A stretch of 64,000 bases of DNA. Origin: JBFWVD01 sp050246915. GTDB taxonomy: Bacteria > Actinomycetota > Acidimicrobiia > Acidimicrobiales > Ilumatobacteraceae. This document shows, in pieces, positions 33,449 through 42,289 of the stretch. A program made the translations under genes and the position numbers. The notes under the pieces are model-generated. The model did no database searches and was not told the DNA's origin. It saw only the letters and a program-made list of their open reading frames with translations. The stretch lies in NCBI GenBank assembly GCA_050246915.1, contig JBFWVD010000016.1, positions 21,132 to 85,131 on the forward strand, written 5' to 3'. The first letter of the stretch is position 1, and each line of letters begins with the position of its first letter.

Positions 33449-34327
33449 GTGTCCATCGTCGTGTGCCTCAAGTGGGTGAGCCTTCGACCGGTCGTGGACC
33501 CGTTGACGGCCGAGATCACCGACGACAGTCGCTGGTTCGGTCTCTCCTCGGCCGACGAGGCTGCGCTGGAGGTGGCTCTCGGCCTCGGTGAGCAATGGGC
33601 GACCGAGGTCATCGCCGTGAGCGCGGGCAGCGTCGAAGCCGAGGGCGCGCTGCGCTCTGCACTCGGATGCGGCGCCGATCGTGCGATTCGCGTCGAGTCA
33701 TCGTCGGACGCTCCGAGCGATCGGGTGGCCGCCGGACTCGCTGAGGCGATCAGGCGCGCCGCCGGCGCTGACATGGGCGATGCTGACGCCAGCGACGCGA
33801 GCATTTCGCCGCTCGTCGTGGTGTGTGGCGATTACAGCCTCGATCGTGGAACGGGTTCGGTCCCTGCCTATCTCGCCGAGGAGCTGGGAGCGGCGCAAGC
33901 GCTCGGCCTCATCGGCCTCACCGCGTCAGCGACGAAGAGCATCGACGCGCTCCGGCGATTGGACGGTGGACGTCGCGAGCGACTGTCGGTCAGCGGACCG
34001 GCGGTCATCAGCGTGGAAGGCAGCGTCGCTCGACTGCGCCGCGCACCGTTGGCCAAGATGCTCGCGGCCGAGCGCGCTGTCATCGCCGTTGTGGACGGCT
34101 CCGTCGATCACGGCGCTGATGGCTCGCACACCAAGGTGCTGCGTCCCTATCGTCCACGCGCCCGTACCCTGCCACCCCCGGTCGGTGGCCATTCGCTGGA
34201 CCGGATCCGAATCCTCACCGGTGCTGCGCAAGAGCGAACCCCGCCGCGCCGACTGGAGCTCGACCCGGTGGCCGCAGCCGATGCGGTCCTGGACCAGTTG
34301 CGATCCTGGGGATACCTCGACCGGTGA
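33449..34327 (+). CDS. etfB: Electron-transfer flavoprotein beta subunit (mycofactocin-associated)
   Basis: A 292-residue EtfB/FixA protein. It begins SIVVCLKWVSLRPVVDP, and has GLSSADEAALEVALGL and VVCGDYSLDRGTGSVPAYLAEEL, the AMP- and FAD-partner segments of the fold. It should form a heterodimer with the alpha subunit at 30772. GTG 33449 begins two bases after the fixX stop; the preceding reading overlaps fixX. GTGA overlap with mftE shows that electron-transfer and mycofactocin genes are in one transcript. It is more divergent than housekeeping EtfB. Confidence 0.88.
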   Translation: MSIVVCLKWVSLRPVVDPLTAEITDDSRWFGLSSADEAALEVALGLGEQWATEVIAVSAGSVEAEGALRSALGCGADRAIRVESSSDAPSDRVAAGLAEAIRRAAGADMGDADASDASISPLVVVCGDYSLDRGTGSVPAYLAEELGAAQALGLIGLTASATKSIDALRRLDGGRRERLSVSGPAVISVEGSVARLRRAPLAKMLAAERAVIAVVDGSVDHGADGSHTKVLRPYRPRARTLPPPVGGHSLDRIRILTGAAQERTPPRRLELDPVAAADAVLDQLRSWGYLDR

Positions 34328-35052
34328 CCGACGCTGGCGTCGACCTCGCCGGCCGCACGTGGCGAACCGTCGCTGATGACGCGCTGCTCATCGTCCCGGT
34401 CGGGTCGACCGAGCAGCACGGTCCCCATCTGCCACTCGACACCGATACCCGCATCGCAGTCGCGCTGGCCCGCGCCGCGGTCTCTGCAATTCCAATTGCG
34501 CTGTGTGCGCCGGCACTGGCGTACGGCTCCAGCGGTGAGCATGCCGGTTTCCCGGGGACGCTGTCGATCGGCGCCGAGGCTCTCGAGTTGGTCCTGGTGG
34601 AGTTGGTGCGATCGGCGGATCGGTTCCGCGGCGTCGTGCTGGTGAACGGCCACGGCGGGAACGTCCCCGTGCTCTCGCGGGTATCGCGTCGATGCGAGGC
34701 CGAGGGTCGTGCGGTGCTGGTGTGGTCGCCGTCGCTCGACTCGCTTGATCCGCCGCGCCGCGTCGCGGATGCGCACGCCGGATGGTTCGAGACGTCGCTG
34801 ATGCTCCATCTCGCCCCCGGCGACGTCGACATGGACGCCGCCGAGGCCGGCAACACCGATCCGCTGCCGGCGATCTTCGAACGGCTGGTTCGAGACGGCG
34901 TGCACAACGTGTCGCCCAACGGTGTGCTCGGCGATCCGTCGGGGGCGAGCGCACACGATGGTCGCGTGATGTTCGAGGCCCTCACCGCAGCACTCATCCA
35001 AGCGGTGACCGTGTGGATGGGTGGCCTCCGGCCGGGCCCATCGGTCAGCTGA
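34324..35052 (+). CDS. mftE: Mycofactocin peptidase MftE (creatininase family)
   Basis: A 242-residue creatininase-fold amidohydrolase. Metal ligands are recognisable in GSTEQHGPHLPLDTD (near residues 27-41), VNGHGGN and HAGWFETS. MftE cuts the modified MftA to free the dipeptide-like AHDP and shorten the leader. GTG 34324 overlaps the etfB stop by four bases (GTGA). It is separated from mftABC by about 12 kb, unlike compact mft clusters. Confidence 0.93.
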   Translation: MTDAGVDLAGRTWRTVADDALLIVPVGSTEQHGPHLPLDTDTRIAVALARAAVSAIPIALCAPALAYGSSGEHAGFPGTLSIGAEALELVLVELVRSADRFRGVVLVNGHGGNVPVLSRVSRRCEAEGRAVLVWSPSLDSLDPPRRVADAHAGWFETSLMLHLAPGDVDMDAAEAGNTDPLPAIFERLVRDGVHNVSPNGVLGDPSGASAHDGRVMFEALTAALIQAVTVWMGGLRPGPSVS

Positions 35053-35057
35053 GAGCG

Positions 35058-36455
35058 ATGCGCATGTATCTGCGCCTCGATGACGACACCCGAGTCCTCC
35101 CCGACGGGATCCTCGGCGGCTCACCGACCACCTATCTGCGGCTCACGGACGCCGGCCGACGGGTCGTCGACGCGATCGCGCGGGGCGAGGCGGTCGCGGC
35201 CAGCGCGCTCGTCGACCGTCTGATCGATACCGGCGCCGCCCATCGCGTTCCCGATCAGGGTGTTCCCGACAACGGATCGCGTCGATTCGACCTCGTCGAC
35301 GTGACGGTGGTCGTGCCGGCGCTCGATGCCGCAGTCGATCGACGCGGCCTCGATGGTGTGGCGTCGATCATCGTGGTCGACGACGGGTCCTACCCGCCGT
35401 TGCCCGATGCCATGATCCGACACGATCAGCCGCGCGGACCCGGCCCCTCGCGCAACGATGGCGCAACCAGGGTTGACACCGATCTGATCTTGTTCCTGGA
35501 CACATCGGTCACCATGGCGCCCGGCGCTCTGGTGACCATGTTGGGACACTTCGATGATCCACAGGTGGCGTTGGTCGCGCCGCGTGTGCGCAGCCGGGCG
35601 GGGGTGAGTCGCTTGGCGCGCTATGAGCGGCGGCGTTCGCCGCTCGATCTCGGTCCTCGCTCGGCCCGGGTCGCCCCTCGCACTCGCGTCAGCTACGTCC
35701 CGTCCGCGGCCGTGATGATACGAACCGATGTGTTCCATGCCCTCGGAGGGTTCGACGAGCAGTTGCGCTACGGCGAGGACGTGGACCTCGTCTGGCGCCT
35801 CGCGGCGAGGGGCTGTCGCATGCGCTATGTGGCCGACGCGGTGGCCGAGCACTCGCCGCGATCGTCGTGGCGTGCTCTGTTACGGCAACGCTTCAGTTAC
35901 GGATCCTCGGCTGCGGCGTTGGCGCGTCGGCACGGTGAACTGGTGGCGCCGGCGATGTTGTCGCCGTGGAGCATCGCCGTGTGGGCCCTGGCATTCGTCG
36001 GTCAACCCGTGCTGAGCGCTGGCGTCGCGGCGGGAACGACGGTGACGCTGCATCGCAAGCTCCCGTCGTTGCCGACATCCGAGGCGGTCCGCCTCACCGT
36101 CAATGGGCATCTCGGCGCCGGTCGCCAACTGCTGGAGGCGACGCGGCGAGCCTGGCTGCCGATCGTCGTCGTGGCCGCGGTCGGGTCCCGTCGGTCCCGT
36201 CGTCTGCTCGCGCTCGCGGCCGTCGCCGCTTGGTGGCCCGTGCCATCTGATGCAGGTCCGCTTGACGTCGTCGGTGAAGGTGCCATCCGTTGCGCTGACG
36301 ACGCGGCCTACTGCACCGGGGTGTGGGCGGGCATGCTGCGCGAGCGGACGTTGCGCCCCCTCGAGCCGGTGTTCAGCCGAGCGGGAGGCGCGAGCGGTTC
36401 TGTTCGTGATCGAGTAGCCAGCGTTTGGTCTCGATTCCGCCAGCGAACCCGGTGA
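35058..36455 (+). CDS. mftF: Mycofactocin glycosyltransferase MftF
   Basis: A 465-residue GT2 glycosyltransferase. Residues 1-75 form an MftF-type N-terminal extension (MYLRLDDDTRVLPDGILGGSPTTYLRL), followed by the GT-A fold: VTVVVPAL, IIVVDDGSYPP, LFLDTSVTM at the DxD position and GGFDEQLRYGEDVDLVWRLA. Membrane segments lie in the last third. It decorates premycofactocin with a glucose chain. ATG 35058 is five bases after the mftE stop. The last 83 bases overlap the convergent ogt gene, an unusually long convergent overlap. Confidence 0.93.
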   Translation: MRMYLRLDDDTRVLPDGILGGSPTTYLRLTDAGRRVVDAIARGEAVAASALVDRLIDTGAAHRVPDQGVPDNGSRRFDLVDVTVVVPALDAAVDRRGLDGVASIIVVDDGSYPPLPDAMIRHDQPRGPGPSRNDGATRVDTDLILFLDTSVTMAPGALVTMLGHFDDPQVALVAPRVRSRAGVSRLARYERRRSPLDLGPRSARVAPRTRVSYVPSAAVMIRTDVFHALGGFDEQLRYGEDVDLVWRLAARGCRMRYVADAVAEHSPRSSWRALLRQRFSYGSSAAALARRHGELVAPAMLSPWSIAVWALAFVGQPVLSAGVAAGTTVTLHRKLPSLPTSEAVRLTVNGHLGAGRQLLEATRRAWLPIVVVAAVGSRRSRRLLALAAVAAWWPVPSDAGPLDVVGEGAIRCADDAAYCTGVWAGMLRERTLRPLEPVFSRAGGASGSVRDRVASVWSRFRQRTR

Positions 36456-36873
36456 GGGAACCGTTGCTGCCGATGACCCGATGGCACGGGATGATGATCC
36501 CGATGGGGTTGCGCCCCACGGCGTTGGCCACCGCGCGCACCGCACTCGGCCGTCCGATCGACGCGGCCAACTGACCGTACGTCCACGTCTCCCCGATCGG
36601 GATCTGTCCGAGCATCAGCCAGACGGTCTGCTGTAGGTCAGTGCCCTGCGGGTCGAGCGGCAGATCGAACGTCGGTGTCTCGCCGTCGAAGTAGAGCCGC
36701 AGTTGCCGACGCGTCTCGACGAGCACTCCGTTGGCGTCGGCGTCGGGCGTCGGCTCGGGCACGACGACGCGTCCGGACTTCATCACGGGCCACATGACAC
36801 TGCGCAGGCCGGTGTCGGTGGCGGTGAGGGTGAGCGTCCCGGTTGGGCTGTCCATGGTCATGGTCTGCAACAT
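36373..36873 (-). CDS. ogt: Methylated-DNA--protein-cysteine S-methyltransferase
   Basis: A 166-residue suicide DNA-repair protein. It transfers alkyl groups from O6-alkylguanine onto the active-site cysteine in IIPCHRVIG near residue 130; the helix-turn-helix arginine-finger segment TYGQLAASIGRPSAVRAVANAVGRNP precedes it. ATG 36871-36873 (MLQTMTMDSPTG) is the start that gives the normal N-terminal domain. It follows the AdaA-AlkA gene by 62 bases on the same strand, giving an alkylation-repair operon. Its 3' end overlaps mftF. Confidence 0.93.
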   Translation of the reverse strand: MLQTMTMDSPTGTLTLTATDTGLRSVMWPVMKSGRVVVPEPTPDADANGVLVETRRQLRLYFDGETPTFDLPLDPQGTDLQQTVWLMLGQIPIGETWTYGQLAASIGRPSAVRAVANAVGRNPIGIIIPCHRVIGSNGSLTGFAGGIETKRWLLDHEQNRSRLPLG

Positions 36874-36935
36874 GATCGGGCTCCGATCGTGGATGGAACG
36901 AGAGGGGGAACGGGTGCTTGGGTGCAGGAGCGTCG

Positions 36936-38456
36936 TCACAACGTCGCCCACAGGTGCATGAGGGCGTACGAGCGCCACGGCCGCCAGCGTTCGGCGGCGG
37001 CCGCCGCTGCTCGTGGCTGGCCGTCGAGCCCGAGGCGTTCGAGTGCACGGCGCACTGCGAGATCGGTGGGGAGGAAGACGTCGGGATCGCTCAACGCCCG
37101 CATCGAAACGTACCCAGCAGTCCACGGTCCGATCCCCGGCAGTGATGTCAAGTTCTGTTGCGTCCGGTGACGGTCGGCACCGGGGGAGAGGTCGATATCG
37201 CCGCGCGCGATGGCCGAGCACAACCCGATGAGGGCCCGTGATCGCGACCGTGGTCCGGCAATGGTCGAAGGATCGATGTCCGCCAGCGCAGCGGGGGTCG
37301 GGAAAGCCCGGAGCACGCCGCTGTCGACATCGCGTAGATCCTCGGGCAGCAACTCGCCGTGTTCCTCGGCCAAGCGCGCCGCCAGTGTGCGGGCACCGGC
37401 CACCGACACCTGTTGACCGAGCACCGCGCGCACGGCCACCTCGGCACCGTCGACGTGGCCCGGCACTCGCAGGCCCGGCTGCTGCTCGATCAGCGGCGCC
37501 ATGATCGGGTCGATGCTGAACGCTTCCGCGATCGTCCACGGATCGGCATCGAGATCGAGGAGCCGCCGGCAACGATGCACCGCGACGGCCAGATCCGCCA
37601 CCGACTCGAGACGGAACGAGGCGCGGATGTGATCGCACGGTTCGCCAACCGCGCGCAACGCCACGAGACCGAAACCTCCGGGTAGACGGAGGCTTCGCCG
37701 ATACGTCGTGCCGTCCCAACTCTCCACACCGGGAATGGCGCGAACCGCAAGGAACCCGAACAGTGACGCCGCGTCGAACGGTTGACGCAGCGCGAGTCGA
37801 ACCGTCACCGCGCCAGCCTCGACGCCACCGCGACCTGCTGCCGAGGCACCGCGCCGTGCGACGCGCAATTGGGTGGGCGTGGCATCGAAGACCTTGGCGA
37901 TGGTGTCGTTGAACTGACGGACGCTGGAGAACCCAGCCGCGAAGGCCACGTCGGTGATCGACATCGTCGTGGTCTCGATGAGCAACCGTGCCGTCTGCGC
38001 CCGTTGCGCAACGGCGATTGCCAAGGGGCCGGCCCCCACCTCGCTCACGAGGAGTCGGTGCAGCTGGCGTTCGCCGTAGGACAGATGCTCGGCCAGGCCG
38101 GTCACCCCGCTGCGGTCCACCACCCCATCGGCGATGAGCTGCATGGCCCGCCCGACCACATCAGCGCGCTGGTTCCACGCCGGTGAACCCGGCGCAGCGT
38201 CGGGGCGGCAGCGTTTGCAGGCACGGAACCCTGCACTCTGGGCGGCGGCAGCGGTGGGGAAGAACCGGCAATGGCGACGCAATGGTGTGCGGGCGGGACA
38301 GCTGGGTCGGCAGTAGATGCCCGTGGAGGTGACGGCGAGATAGACCGCGCCGTCGAAGCGGCGATCCTTGCTGCGCGCCGCCTCGTACCACCGGTCATCG
38401 GCGCGCGTGGCGGGGCCAGCAGCCACAGGATCGGGTGTCGCGTCCGTGCGGGCCAT
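36936..38456 (-). CDS. AdaA-AlkA fusion: methylphosphotriester sensor and DNA-3-methyladenine glycosylase
   Basis: A 506-residue bifunctional protein. Residues 20-95 are the Ada zinc domain with four cysteines (YCRPSC and ACKRC), one of which accepts methyl from phosphotriesters. An AraC-type helix-turn-helix follows (SITDVAFAAGFSSVRQFND). From about residue 210 comes the AlkA N-terminal domain, then the helix-hairpin-helix glycosylase domain with SLPGIGPWTAGYVSMRALSDPDVFLPTD, including the catalytic aspartate. It both senses methylation and excises alkylated bases. ATG 38454-38456 is the start. A known actinobacterial architecture; probably activates its own operon including ogt. Confidence 0.92.
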   Translation of the reverse strand: MARTDATPDPVAAGPATRADDRWYEAARSKDRRFDGAVYLAVTSTGIYCRPSCPARTPLRRHCRFFPTAAAAQSAGFRACKRCRPDAAPGSPAWNQRADVVGRAMQLIADGVVDRSGVTGLAEHLSYGERQLHRLLVSEVGAGPLAIAVAQRAQTARLLIETTTMSITDVAFAAGFSSVRQFNDTIAKVFDATPTQLRVARRGASAAGRGGVEAGAVTVRLALRQPFDAASLFGFLAVRAIPGVESWDGTTYRRSLRLPGGFGLVALRAVGEPCDHIRASFRLESVADLAVAVHRCRRLLDLDADPWTIAEAFSIDPIMAPLIEQQPGLRVPGHVDGAEVAVRAVLGQQVSVAGARTLAARLAEEHGELLPEDLRDVDSGVLRAFPTPAALADIDPSTIAGPRSRSRALIGLCSAIARGDIDLSPGADRHRTQQNLTSLPGIGPWTAGYVSMRALSDPDVFLPTDLAVRRALERLGLDGQPRAAAAAAERWRPWRSYALMHLWATL

Positions 38457-38488
38457 GGGTCCAGCATGACCGCTGCAGAGCGTGATGA

Positions 38489-39580
38489 CTAGCGGGATTC
38501 GGACACGGCGGTGCGGGTCGTGGTCGCCGACGTGTGGCGCAACGAGGTGATGGCCGCTCTGAGCTCCGGTCGGATCTCGCCGGCCACGATGAGGTACTCG
38601 ACGTTGTGGAGACGTCCGACCGTCCCGACCCGCTGACCGGTGGGGTTGTGGATGCCGATCATGGCGCCGACATAGCGGCGAGTGGGAAACGGGATCACCT
38701 CGACGGCGCCCCGTTCGCCACACATGGCGACCACATCGTCCAATGTCACCCAACTCTCGTCGTTCATCGACACCACGACCGTCGCAGCATCGACGCGGGT
38801 GATGCAGTGGGCCAACGCGTCGGGCATGGTGCGACGTGAGTCGAACGCCGATCGCGTCGAGGCGTCACGGAGATCGTCTCGCTTGCAGACCTTGCCGAAG
38901 TGATCGGGTTCATCGCCGAGAGCGAGCGTCTCCCACACGTGGTAGTTCGATTTGTAGCGATGTTGGTTGTAGGGCGGATCGAGATAGGCGAGATCGAACG
39001 ATCCCAGCGAGCCGACGAGGTCCACGGCATCACCGTGCACGGCGCGACCGGTCCCGTCGTGCAGCTCCGGCGAACGGAGGGTCAACTCGGCAAATGCTCT
39101 CGGAGCGAGTGACTTCAAGAACGCCATCTGAACGCCGGTGGTGGAGTCGATGCGATCGGCTGCCTCGATCACGGCGGTGATCAGGATCGGCTCGAGTGGG
39201 GTTCCTGCGTGATGGAGCGCGATGTGGCGACGTGCTGCATCGATGCGCATGGCGTTGTCGCGCCGGAAGAAGTGAGCCTGATCGGCAAAGGTGCGCGTGA
39301 CGTAGCCCTCCACCGGGTCGGCCAGCGACAGTTCCATCAGTGCATCAGCGATGAGTGCGGCATCGGTGTTCGATCGGTCGGTCTCCACATAGCAGCGGGC
39401 AAAGGTCGCGGCGTACGCAGCGGAGTCCACCGCTGTCACGTGCAACCCCAATTGCTTGAACGCCTGAGCGACGCGGGTCGTGCCGGTGAACAGATCGAGG
39501 GCGGTGCGTGCACAGCTGGCCGCGGCCAGAGTGCTCAACGCCGGTACGAGGCGTCGCTTCGATCCGAGGTACTTGATCAT
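38489..39580 (-). CDS. Orphan D12-class DNA N6-adenine methyltransferase
   Basis: A 363-residue adenine methyltransferase. It begins MIKYLGSKRRLVPAL, a D12 (Dam-type) opening, with SAM motif DLFTGTTRVAQAF near residue 30 and the catalytic YLDPPYNQHRY near residue 200. It should methylate adenine in a specific DNA site. No restriction endonuclease or specificity gene is adjacent, so it looks like a solitary epigenetic methylase rather than half of a restriction pair. The target sequence is unknown. ATG 39578-39580 fits the family start exactly. Confidence 0.88.
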   Translation of the reverse strand: MIKYLGSKRRLVPALSTLAAASCARTALDLFTGTTRVAQAFKQLGLHVTAVDSAAYAATFARCYVETDRSNTDAALIADALMELSLADPVEGYVTRTFADQAHFFRRDNAMRIDAARRHIALHHAGTPLEPILITAVIEAADRIDSTTGVQMAFLKSLAPRAFAELTLRSPELHDGTGRAVHGDAVDLVGSLGSFDLAYLDPPYNQHRYKSNYHVWETLALGDEPDHFGKVCKRDDLRDASTRSAFDSRRTMPDALAHCITRVDAATVVVSMNDESWVTLDDVVAMCGERGAVEVIPFPTRRYVGAMIGIHNPTGQRVGTVGRLHNVEYLIVAGEIRPELRAAITSLRHTSATTTRTAVSESR

Positions 39581-39602
39581 TGCTGGGCTCCGCTGGGAGC
39601 GA

Positions 39603-39971
39603 TCACCATGACGCCGGAACGGAGCCGTGATCGAACGCGCCGTCGGGGCCGGGAAGGAACGGCGCGACGTCGATGATGGCGCCAAGAGCGATGGCCCCAT
39701 AGACGTGCGGGAACAGGGGCTCATCGGGCTGTGCCGGAGAACCATCGGGATGGGCGGGCGCTTCCCATCGCAACGGCACGGTGAGGCTCGATTCGTCGAT
39801 GGCGAGCAGCACCAGATCCGATGCCCCGCGGTAGAAGCGGTTTCCCACCTCGATGATCTGTGCGATGGTCGAGCAATGGGCGAAGCCCTCGGTGGTGAGG
39901 CTCGCGGAGCGCAGTTCCCCGGCCGCCTGGGCGCGAGCCCACGTGCCGGCGTCGGTGAGGTGGACGATCAC
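39603..39971 (-). CDS. DUF952-family protein
   Basis: A 122-residue small protein of the DUF952 family, recognised by the start IVHLTDAGTW, the GFAHCST motif, LVLLAIDESSL and FPHVYGAI. The fold resembles ADP-ribose-binding or ferredoxin-like domains, but no activity is established. GTG 39969-39971 is chosen over TTG one codon earlier because it gives the usual M-I-V-H-L-T beginning. Confidence 0.8.
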   Translation of the reverse strand: MIVHLTDAGTWARAQAAGELRSASLTTEGFAHCSTIAQIIEVGNRFYRGASDLVLLAIDESSLTVPLRWEAPAHPDGSPAQPDEPLFPHVYGAIALGAIIDVAPFLPGPDGAFDHGSVPASW

Positions 39972-40007
39972 CAACGCAGCTTGTCACGGACGCTGTGCGT
40001 CGACCGG

Positions 40008-40046
40008 AGCCCAGCGACCGAGCCCAGCGACCGAGCCCAGCGACCG
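40008..40046. repeat. Triple 13-base tandem repeat
   Basis: Three exact copies of AGCCCAGCGACCG lie in the region between the DUF952 gene and the EF-G paralogue. The gap 39972-40177 contains no convincing gene. Confidence 0.8.
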
Positions 40047-40177
40047 CGCACGTCACCGGGAACAGCCGTGGCTCGGGTGACATGGCCAAGGTCCCGACGG
40101 TTCCCGTCGAACGGCGGCCGCTGCAGGGTGCAAGATTTGGGCACACGCCGCGTGGGCGGCGAGGACGAGGAGGGCTC

Positions 40178-42283
40178 ATGAGCACCTGCCCGACGTCGAA
40201 GATCCGCAACGTGGTCCTGGTGGGCCAGAGCGGATCGGGCAAGACAACGTTGGTGGAGCAGCTACTGCTTCGCGCCGGTGAGATCACCCGTGCCGGTCGG
40301 GTCGAAGACGGCACGACGGTGAGCGATCACGAACCCGAGGAGCGTGAGCGCGGTGTGTCGTTGTCGATGTCGTTGGTGCCCGTCCCGTGGCAGGGGCATT
40401 GCATCAACGTGCTGGATACGCCCGGTTCGCCGGACTTCGATGCCGAGATGGCCGCCGCGATGTCGGTGGCCGACTTGGCGGTGATCGTGGTGAACGCGGT
40501 CAATGGGGTGGAACCCCAGACCGAGGTGGCCTGGAGGTTGGCCGCCGATCGTGGACTGCCGCGGATGTTCTTCATCAACAAGGAGGACAAGGACAACGCC
40601 GACTTCCATCGCGTGATGGCCGAACTGCGCTCCCGATTCGGCAGCGCGGTCGAGGAACTCGAGCTGCCCGTCGGCGAAGAGGCCGGGTTCCATGGCGTCG
40701 CCGACGTGCTCACCGAGCGCGCCTATCTCTATGACGGTGGTCGCCGGGCCGAGGGCGAGGTTCCCGCCGAACTGCGCGACGAGACCCATCACGACCACGA
40801 TCAACTCGTCGAGGACATTGTCGCCGGTGATGACGCGCTGCTCGAGCGGTTCGTCGACGGCGATGAGCTCACGACCACCGAGCTCACCTCCACGCTGGCC
40901 AAGGAACTGTTGGCCCAGGCCGCGTTCCCGGTGCTGTGCGGTTCGGCCACCACCGGCGCCGGCGTCGATGTGCTGGCCGACTACATCTGCGGTATCGGAC
41001 CGTCACCGCTCGATCGCCCGACCCGGGTGATCGCCGGCGACTCGCTCGTCGATGTGAGCGCGGATGCCAACGGTCCGGCGTTGCTGTTCGTCTACAAGAC
41101 CTTGGCCGACCCGTACCTGGGGCGCCTCTCGTTGTTCAAGGTGGTCTCTGGCACGTTGAGGACCGATGATCGATTGGTGAACTCCCGCACCGGCGCCGAG
41201 GAGCGGCTGCACGGCCTGTTCACCATCCGCGGCAAGGACCACACTTCGGTCACCGAGTTGGTGGCCGGCGATCTCGGCGGCGTGGCCAAGCTCGGATCGG
41301 TGATGACCGGCGACACCTTGGCTCCCAAGGGCAGCCCGGTTCGTCTCCCGGCGTTGGCAACGCCGGCACCGGTGTTCGCGGTTGCGGTGCGCGCGCGAAC
41401 CCAAGCCGACGATGACAAGTTGTCCGGCGTGTTGGCTCGTTTGTGCGAGCAGGATCCGGCGCTACGGGTCGAGCAGAACGCCGAGACCCACCAGACCCTG
41501 GTGTGGGGAACCGGCGAGGCGCATCTGGCCGTCGTGCTCGAGCGGATGAACCGCTTGTTCGGAGTGAACGTCGACCTCGAAGAGGTCAAGGTCGCCTATC
41601 GAGAGACGATCGCTGGGCCGGCATCGGCCGAGGGCAAGCACAAGAAGCAATCCGGTGGCCACGGACAGTTCGGTGTCGCCGAGCTCGAGGTATCGCCGCT
41701 CGAGCGTGGTGGTGGCTTCGAGTTCGTCGACTCCGTCGTCGGCGGAGCCATCCCGCGCCAGTTCATCCCGGCAGTGCAGCACGGTATCGAAGAGGCCATG
41801 CGACGCGGTGGGCCGAACGGGTTCCCGGTGGTGGACGTGAAGGTGGAGTGCGTCGGCGGCAAGTACCACGCTGTCGACTCCTCGGAGATGAGCTTCAAGA
41901 TGGCCGGTGCGATCGGATTTGCCGAGGCGCTGGCCAAAGCCGGCACCATCGTGCTCGAACCCATCTCGGCCGTGGTCGTCGACGTACCGATCGAATGCCA
42001 AGGCGATGTGGTCGGTGATCTGAACGCTCGGCGTGGCCGAGTGCACGCCAGCGAGTCCGATGGCCAACGCAATCAGCGCATCGAAGCGACCGTTCCGACC
42101 AGCGAGATCCTGCGCTACGCCGTGGATCTGCGGTCGATGACCGCCGGCCGGGGACGCTTCACCTTCCGCCACGATCACTACGACGTGCTGCCTCCGCAAC
42201 AGACCGCGAAGTTGATGGCGTCCAAGTCGACCGGCAATGGCAGGTCGACCGACAACGGAAAGTCAGCTGGCAAGAAAGGTTGA
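40178..42283 (+). CDS. fusA2: Elongation factor G-like protein (FusA2 type)
   Basis: A 701-residue translational GTPase paralogue of EF-G. G1 is GQSGSGKTT near residue 14, G3 is DTPGSPDF, G4 is NKEDKD (canonical NKxD), and domains II-V follow, with SGGHGQFGVAELEV and GFEFVDSVVGGAIP typical of domain IV. The effector region lacks the usual EF-G RGITI form and reads ERERGVSLSMS. Such actinobacterial paralogues do not replace the main EF-G; role unknown. ATG 40178 has GAGGAGGG upstream. The lysine/glycine-rich C-terminal tail ends in one copy of the CAA-N6-TTG motif. Confidence 0.9.
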   Translation: MSTCPTSKIRNVVLVGQSGSGKTTLVEQLLLRAGEITRAGRVEDGTTVSDHEPEERERGVSLSMSLVPVPWQGHCINVLDTPGSPDFDAEMAAAMSVADLAVIVVNAVNGVEPQTEVAWRLAADRGLPRMFFINKEDKDNADFHRVMAELRSRFGSAVEELELPVGEEAGFHGVADVLTERAYLYDGGRRAEGEVPAELRDETHHDHDQLVEDIVAGDDALLERFVDGDELTTTELTSTLAKELLAQAAFPVLCGSATTGAGVDVLADYICGIGPSPLDRPTRVIAGDSLVDVSADANGPALLFVYKTLADPYLGRLSLFKVVSGTLRTDDRLVNSRTGAEERLHGLFTIRGKDHTSVTELVAGDLGGVAKLGSVMTGDTLAPKGSPVRLPALATPAPVFAVAVRARTQADDDKLSGVLARLCEQDPALRVEQNAETHQTLVWGTGEAHLAVVLERMNRLFGVNVDLEEVKVAYRETIAGPASAEGKHKKQSGGHGQFGVAELEVSPLERGGGFEFVDSVVGGAIPRQFIPAVQHGIEEAMRRGGPNGFPVVDVKVECVGGKYHAVDSSEMSFKMAGAIGFAEALAKAGTIVLEPISAVVVDVPIECQGDVVGDLNARRGRVHASESDGQRNQRIEATVPTSEILRYAVDLRSMTAGRGRFTFRHDHYDVLPPQQTAKLMASKSTGNGRSTDNGKSAGKKG

Positions 42284-42289
42284 CAGTCG

